This document shows, in pieces, positions 31,683 through 32,445 of a DNA stretch of 32,445 bases. This DNA comes from an uncultured Collinsella sp. GTDB taxonomy: Bacteria > Actinomycetota > Coriobacteriia > Coriobacteriales > Coriobacteriaceae. Location of the stretch: NCBI GenBank assembly GCA_902478945.1, contig CABSMX010000010.1, positions 1-32,445 of the forward strand, read 5' to 3'. The notes under the pieces are model-generated. The model was given only the letters and a program-made list of their open reading frames with translations, was not told the DNA's origin and did not search any database. Positions within the stretch are counted from its first letter, which is position 1. Each line of letters opens with the position of its first letter. A program made the position numbers and the translations under genes.

Positions 31683-31900
31683 CCGAGGTCAAGCTCGTCG
31701 CCGCCATCGCCGAGAAGCACCCCAAGGTGCGCTTTGCCGTGAGCTACACCTCGGCCTACGCCGACCTTTACGACCGCATGGAGCAGGCCCTGCGCGAGCG
31801 CGTGGCCAACGCGGTGGAGATCGTCCGCTCCGACATCAGCCCCGCGCTTCTTGTCCACACCGGTCCAAACCTCGTGGGTGTAGCGGTCCAGGGACTCTAG
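31676..31900 (+). pseudogene. 3' end of a degV-family gene, fused to the IS remnant
   Basis: About 75 codons encode the C-terminal end of a DegV (fatty-acid-binding EDD fold) protein: VRFAVSYTSAYADLY and the diagnostic ending ISPALLVHTGPNLVGVAV. A full DegV protein has about 280 residues, so three quarters is missing. The frame opens at an ATG at 31658 that belongs to the tnpA sequence in another frame, without a Shine-Dalgarno sequence. The stop codon and terminator are intact, which fits a deletion from within an IS into degV. Confidence 0.75.
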
Positions 31901-31933
31901 CGGAGGCGGGGCGTTCTGCCCAAAAACAAATGC

Positions 31934-31983
31934 AAAAGACGAGCGCTTCTTGCCGCCCAATTGGCAAGAAGCGCTCGTCTTTT
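31934..31983. terminator. Perfect 21-bp bidirectional terminator
   Basis: Arms 31934-31954 and 31963-31983 are exact complements with an 8-nt loop and T-runs on both strands. It separates the convergent degV remnant and ROK kinase gene. Confidence 0.95.
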
Positions 31984-32015
31984 CTTAACGCGTTGTATGG
32001 CGGAGAGAGCGCAAG

Positions 32016-32445
32016 TTACGCGAGCGCCCTTCTTGCCAGCTCGGCCGCGCCGAGGATTCCTTGGTCGCCGCCGCAGCCCGGGGCGCAGATGTAGCTCTCC
32101 ATGTCCTTAAGCTCGGCGGTCTGGATGTAGCCACCCAGATATTCGAGGGTCTTCTTGCGGACGATGCCGTAGAGCTGCTCCTGGTGCATCACGCCGCCGC
32201 CGAGGACGATGCGGTGAGGCGAGTACATGAGCACGAGGTTCGCACACATCTGCCCCAGATAATCCCCCTCGAGCATCCACACCTCATCGTTGTCCGCGAG
32301 CTCGGCCGCGGGCTTTCCCCAGCGCGCGGCGATGGCGGGGCCGGAGGCGAGGCCCTCGAGGCAGCTCGCGTGGCTCGGGCAGACGCAGCGTCCTTCCTCG
32401 GTGGGACGGGTCCTTACCAGCATGTGGCCGGCCTCGGGGTGCAGC
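32016..32445 (-). CDS. ROK family sugar kinase, C-terminal part
   Basis: The last 143 codons of a ROK-family kinase (fructokinase/glucokinase type); the 5' end lies beyond the window. The frame is open to the last base and reads HPEAGHM, the conserved sugar-binding stretch, then the zinc motif CVCPSHASCLEGLASGPAI and VLGGGVM. It phosphorylates a hexose with ATP; the CLEGLASGPAI form is typical of fructokinases. An internal Met at 32423 is not the start. Confidence 0.9.
   Translation of the reverse strand, partial: LHPEAGHMLVRTRPTEEGRCVCPSHASCLEGLASGPAIAARWGKPAAELADNDEVWMLEGDYLGQMCANLVLMYSPHRIVLGGGVMHQEQLYGIVRKKTLEYLGGYIQTAELKDMESYICAPGCGGDQGILGAAELARRALA

Noticed and set aside
31598..31960. 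120-residue minus-strand frame over the degV remnant
   Set aside because: Antisense to the DegV C-terminal sequence and runs across the terminator.

Overview
The window looks like a high-GC Gram-positive gut bacterium of the Coriobacteriia, most likely a Collinsella or close relative. This is inferred from protein flavour, codon use, a Gram-positive type LexA box and dense intergenic palindromes; no rRNA or other marker gene is present. The first 16 bases are a Nextera transposon end, so the left edge is the end of a sequencing fragment, not biology.

Layout. (1) 39-6421, minus strand: ygeX, ygeY, ygeW, a MocA-like nucleotidyltransferase and hydA, with a divergent YheO/DauR-type regulator (6699-7352). 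(2) 7436-14440, an accessory stretch: a proline-rich membrane protein, a small unknown protein, a DEDDh exonuclease, a probable SOS-controlled type I toxin with its antisense RNA (10454-10778), a DUF234-type ATPase behind a perfect 25-bp palindrome, an AbiEi/Vsr-like protein, and three tandem arrays of about 62-bp hairpin units. (3) 14546-23920, minus strand: NCS2 permease, ssnA, ygfK, a four-cluster ferredoxin and a fused Fe-S/Mo hydroxylase (xdhD type), again with a divergent YheO/DauR-type regulator (24273-24929). (4) 25042-31058: ridA, a U32/RlhA-like protein, an RluA-family pseudouridine synthase, and a DeoR regulator coupled to a Gfo/Idh/MocA dehydrogenase. (5) 31440-32445: an IS200-like left end whose tnpA is cut after about 20 codons and joined to the 3' end of a degV gene, then the 3' part of a ROK sugar kinase that runs off the window.

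Regions 1 and 3 together hold the gene set linked to anaerobic purine and urate breakdown in gut bacteria. A plausible flow is uptake by the permease, hydroxylation, deamination and reduction by the Mo enzyme, SsnA and YgfK with ferredoxin, ring opening by the hydantoinase-like HydA, then YgeW and YgeY processing of ureido/carbamoyl intermediates, and finally YgeX splitting 2,3-diaminopropionate to pyruvate and ammonia. RidA would hydrolyse the reactive 2-aminoacrylate that YgeX-type enzymes make. The order of steps is inference. The set is split in two by about 7 kb of accessory DNA, and each half has its own related regulator.

The strongest candidate for an undescribed system is the 10454-10778 locus: a LexA-box promoter, a Shine-Dalgarno sequence closed in a hairpin, a 41-residue membrane peptide with a basic tail, and a convergent promoter plus terminator that would make an antisense RNA of about 90 nt over the 3' end of the toxin mRNA.
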